Of a stretch of 64,000 nt of DNA, positions 61,446 through 64,000 are shown one piece after another. The translations under genes and the position numbers were made by a program. Source of the stretch: Planktothrix sp. PCC 11201 (GTDB lineage Bacteria > Cyanobacteriota > Cyanobacteriia > Cyanobacteriales > Microcoleaceae); contig NZ_LT797704.1 of assembly GCF_900009135.1 (NCBI RefSeq), forward strand, positions 148,064-212,063, written 5' to 3'. The notes beneath the pieces are model-generated. The model saw only the letters and a program-made list of their open reading frames with translations. It did not search any database and was not told where the DNA came from. Numbering within the stretch: position 1 is the first letter of the stretch; every line of letters starts with the position of its first letter.

Positions 61446-63845
61446 ATGATTAAGGTTCTTCATATTATCGATTGGTTGTGTTTAGGCGGTGCTGCTCGGG
61501 CTATGATAGCAACCTCCAAATATTCAGCCAGGTTAGGTCAATTTGAGCATCGTTTGATTTCTCTCAAATCTCCTGATCCGATGGCTTTAGAATTGGCGGA
61601 AAGTTCGGGGATGAAGTTTTTACCCACCTCGGGTCATGCTTCTATTTTAAAAGCCATAGAGAATGTTGATATTGTCCAAATTCATTATTGGAATACTCCC
61701 AAACTTTTTGAGTTTTTGCAATCAGAACTCCCGGAAATGAGGTTATTAATCTGGTTTCATGTTGCAGGAGAATACCCTCCCCAGGTCATTACTAAGGAGT
61801 TAGTAGATTATGCGGATTTTGCCATTCCTTGTAATCCTTATTCCTACGAACTTCCTGTATTTCAAAAACTCCCCAATGAAGTCCGAGTCAAAAAAATTGG
61901 CATGGTGTACGATGCTGCCGATTTTGAGCGCGTTGTAGATGTTAAACCCCAACCCCATGATACCTTTAATGTTGGCTACATTGGCAGCGTTAACTTTAGC
62001 AAAATGCACCAAAATTATGTATCCATAAGTGCTGCTGTTAATATTCCCAAGGTACAGTTTATTGTTTGTGGCGGGGGTGCGGAAGATTATCTCAAAAAAC
62101 AAGCCCAGGAACTCGGTGCTGTTGAAAAATTCGACTTTCGGGGATTTGTTGAAGATATTAAATCTGTGATTGAAACTTTAGATATCTACGGCTATCCTTT
62201 GTGTGAAGATACCTATGCAGCCGCAGAATTGAATTTACAAGAAGTGATGTATGCAGGGATTCCCCCGGTTGTTTTTCCCCATGGGGGAATTAAACGATTA
62301 GTGATTAATAATTATACCGGGTTAGTGGCTCAGAGTGAATCTGAGTATACCCAAGCTCTTGAATATCTGTATCATCATCCTGAAGAAAAAGCTAGACTAG
62401 GGCGTAATGCCAAAGAATATTCCCAACAATTATTTGGGGCAGAAAATGCTGCGAAACAGCTTAATCCCATTTATCAAAAATTGATGCAATTACCCAAGCA
62501 AAAAAGAGAATGGGGAATACCGATTGGTTCGACTTTATTAGACCAACCCTTATCTTTATTAGATGTACTTGTACCCCCTGAGAAGTTTATAGGGGCTAGG
62601 GCTTTTATTCAATCTTTAGGACATCAAGCAAAACCTTTTACCGTTAGTTTGACATCCGATCATATTGAACATTTATTAACAGCAGAACAACAAATTTCTG
62701 ACTCATCTATTTTATTGGGTTTAGGAGAGGGAGGAGTTAATCACTATCGAGATCATTATCTCAATGATGGTTATTTAAGAATGTGGTTAGGATTAGTTCT
62801 CAGAAATCAGAATCGAAATCATCAAGCTATTTCTGAATTTCAAAATGCGATTAATTTAGGATGTAATCATTGGCGGGTTTTCTGGTATCTAGCTCAATCG
62901 GCAGAGCAGGTTCAAAATATTGGTTTAGCTGAAAACGCTGTGAATCAAGTATTAGGTTTTGTTCCCAATTTTACCGATGCTCAAGAAATGCTCCAGCGTT
63001 TGCAAGCGTTATTAGTCTCTGATGTAACTCATCTGGAATTAAAAGAGATTAATCTTATTATCTTTCCTGACTGGAAACAGCCTGAAGAATCGGTTTGTTC
63101 AGAATTAATGCGTGTAATTAAAGCACTGATTAACCATCCCGATAAACGCTATATTAAACTACTTATTGATCATCAGAATATTGCCGATGAAGAAGCGGAT
63201 CTGATTTTATCGAGTGTGGTCATGAATTTATTAATGGAGGAGGAATTAGATATCGAACAAGAGCCGGATATTTCACTCATCGGGGAGTTAACGCAACCCC
63301 AGTGGTTGAATTTGCTTTCTATTGTCCAAGGTAAAATTAGTTTAGATCTGGAAAACTTAGCTATTATTGAAAGGTTTAATGGAGATCTAATTCCAGAATT
63401 TTCCTTGGAAACATTGCTAGATTGGCGAGGTCTTGAGTTAAAAAATGGGACTTGGGAATTGTGGAAACTCAGAGAACAAAATTATATTGTATTTCCCGAT
63501 TGGAAACAGCCTGAAGAAACCCTATATTTAGAGTTAGCTGATGTATTTCAAGCGATCACTACTCTACCCAATAAAAGCGAGATCATCCTATATATTAATA
63601 GTAAGAATATCTCCGATGAAGATGCTAATTTAATCCTGTCTAGCATGATCATGAATTTATTAATGGAGACTGAATTAGATGTAACAGAAGAACTAGAAAT
63701 CGTACTAACTGGACAATTAACCACTCTTCAAGAACAGGCTTTACGCTCTTGTTTGACAGCCCGAATTGTTTTGGAGCATGAAGATAAAAATGCGATCGCC
63801 TGTTTAGGTGGAGAAACTTTACCGATTTATGAGGGAAAAAAATAA
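61446..63845 (+). CDS. GT4-type glycosyltransferase with TPR and two copies of a recurrent module
   Basis: Residues 1 to about 345 are a GT-B glycosyltransferase (KVLHIIDWLCLGGAARAM, NVGYIGSVNFSKMHQNYVSI, ELNLQEVMYAGIPPVVFPHG). Residues about 445-525 contain TPR repeats. Two related modules of about 110 residues follow (about 535-650 and 679-790). Both begin FPDWKQPEE and carry ADLILSSVVMNLLMEEELD or its close variant. The same module begins the methyltransferase at 55959. AGGAG lies upstream of ATG 61446, 17 bases after the giant fusion gene, so the three genes look like one operon. Confidence 0.85.
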   Translation: MIKVLHIIDWLCLGGAARAMIATSKYSARLGQFEHRLISLKSPDPMALELAESSGMKFLPTSGHASILKAIENVDIVQIHYWNTPKLFEFLQSELPEMRLLIWFHVAGEYPPQVITKELVDYADFAIPCNPYSYELPVFQKLPNEVRVKKIGMVYDAADFERVVDVKPQPHDTFNVGYIGSVNFSKMHQNYVSISAAVNIPKVQFIVCGGGAEDYLKKQAQELGAVEKFDFRGFVEDIKSVIETLDIYGYPLCEDTYAAAELNLQEVMYAGIPPVVFPHGGIKRLVINNYTGLVAQSESEYTQALEYLYHHPEEKARLGRNAKEYSQQLFGAENAAKQLNPIYQKLMQLPKQKREWGIPIGSTLLDQPLSLLDVLVPPEKFIGARAFIQSLGHQAKPFTVSLTSDHIEHLLTAEQQISDSSILLGLGEGGVNHYRDHYLNDGYLRMWLGLVLRNQNRNHQAISEFQNAINLGCNHWRVFWYLAQSAEQVQNIGLAENAVNQVLGFVPNFTDAQEMLQRLQALLVSDVTHLELKEINLIIFPDWKQPEESVCSELMRVIKALINHPDKRYIKLLIDHQNIADEEADLILSSVVMNLLMEEELDIEQEPDISLIGELTQPQWLNLLSIVQGKISLDLENLAIIERFNGDLIPEFSLETLLDWRGLELKNGTWELWKLREQNYIVFPDWKQPEETLYLELADVFQAITTLPNKSEIILYINSKNISDEDANLILSSMIMNLLMETELDVTEELEIVLTGQLTTLQEQALRSCLTARIVLEHEDKNAIACLGGETLPIYEGKK

Positions 63846-63963
63846 CACCTAAAATTTTTAGAACTAACGCACCGAGTAGTTAAATGTAGAGTGGGTGACA
63901 CTAGAAACTTTTCTATCTCAATATAAACAGGACTTACGCAAATTTGGGGATGTAACCCTAGAT

Positions 63964-63991
63964 GTAGGGGTAATTCATGAATTACCCCTAC
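63964..63991. repeat. Perfect 28-bp palindrome
   Basis: GTAGGGGTAATTCATG joins ATTACCCCTAC to form an exact 28-base palindrome near the right edge. It resembles the GTAGGG/CCCTAC hairpin at 12868-12897. It follows the glycosyltransferase gene by about 120 bases and may belong to a repeat family or act as terminator. Confidence 0.75.
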
Positions 63992-64000
63992 TATTGATAG

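Overview
The window looks like chromosomal DNA from a filamentous cyanobacterium. The DNA is AT-rich and dotted with the HIP1 octamer GCGATCGC. It carries cyanobacterium-specific families: a GUN4-domain protein, a cyanobacteriochrome-type GAF kinase, an ethylene-receptor-like kinase, Uma2-family proteins and a HetI-type phosphopantetheinyl transferase. Intergenic regions hold short heptamer repeats and many palindromic repeats. A Planktothrix/Microcoleus-like genus is my guess from style, not a demonstrated assignment. I see no rRNA, transposase gene, prophage or CRISPR array; the only RNA gene found is one tRNA-Leu(CAA).

Layout. 1-4.7 kb: a cut-off GUN4 lipoprotein gene, an M48 protease running into tRNA-Leu, a PrxQ peroxiredoxin, a NUDIX hydrolase, an apparently dead alpha/beta hydrolase and coaX. 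4.9-9.7 kb: two sensor kinases, one with a textbook DXCF cyanobacteriochrome domain. 9.8-17.3 kb: a DUF2079 membrane protein carrying an in-frame repeat insertion, dxr, a Crp/NtcA-type regulator, a stand-alone DALR protein, small proteins and a secreted trypsin-like protease with TPRs. 17.5-24.3 kb: a broken toxin-antitoxin locus, a siroheme/tetrapyrrole fusion (SUMT-HemD), a membrane coiled-coil protein, a cell-wall hydrolase, a VOC protein, a phosphoribosyltransferase and a family 4 uracil-DNA glycosylase. 24.4-29.7 kb: tandem MacB-type permeases, a TolC-like protein and an RluD-type pseudouridine synthase, all on the plus strand. 29.8-38.8 kb: four two-component/c-di-GMP genes on the minus strand, including a 1600-residue multisensor kinase. 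38.9-47.6 kb: ACT-domain malic enzyme, phosphopantetheinyl transferase, Uma2 protein, ethylene-receptor-like kinase, prfC and aquaporin. 48.2-54.1 kb: an HpnP-like B12/radical SAM protein, a second PrxQ, an AbrB-family membrane protein, a Uma2 protein with coiled coil, a TPR protein and an MNT/HEPN toxin-antitoxin pair. 54.2-63.8 kb: a glycan/protein-glycosylation locus with a GT41 (O-GlcNAc-transferase-like) protein divergent from three large plus-strand genes.

The most notable content is of two kinds. First, environmental sensing is dense: six histidine kinases plus a REC-GGDEF-EAL protein, with candidate light, ethylene and small-molecule inputs. Second, the right-hand glycosylation locus has a 1386-residue protein that strings together a glycosyltransferase, TPRs and four methyltransferase-like domains. 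The same locus carries an unnamed module of about 110 residues, present once in a neighbouring methyltransferase and twice at the end of a GT4 glycosyltransferase.
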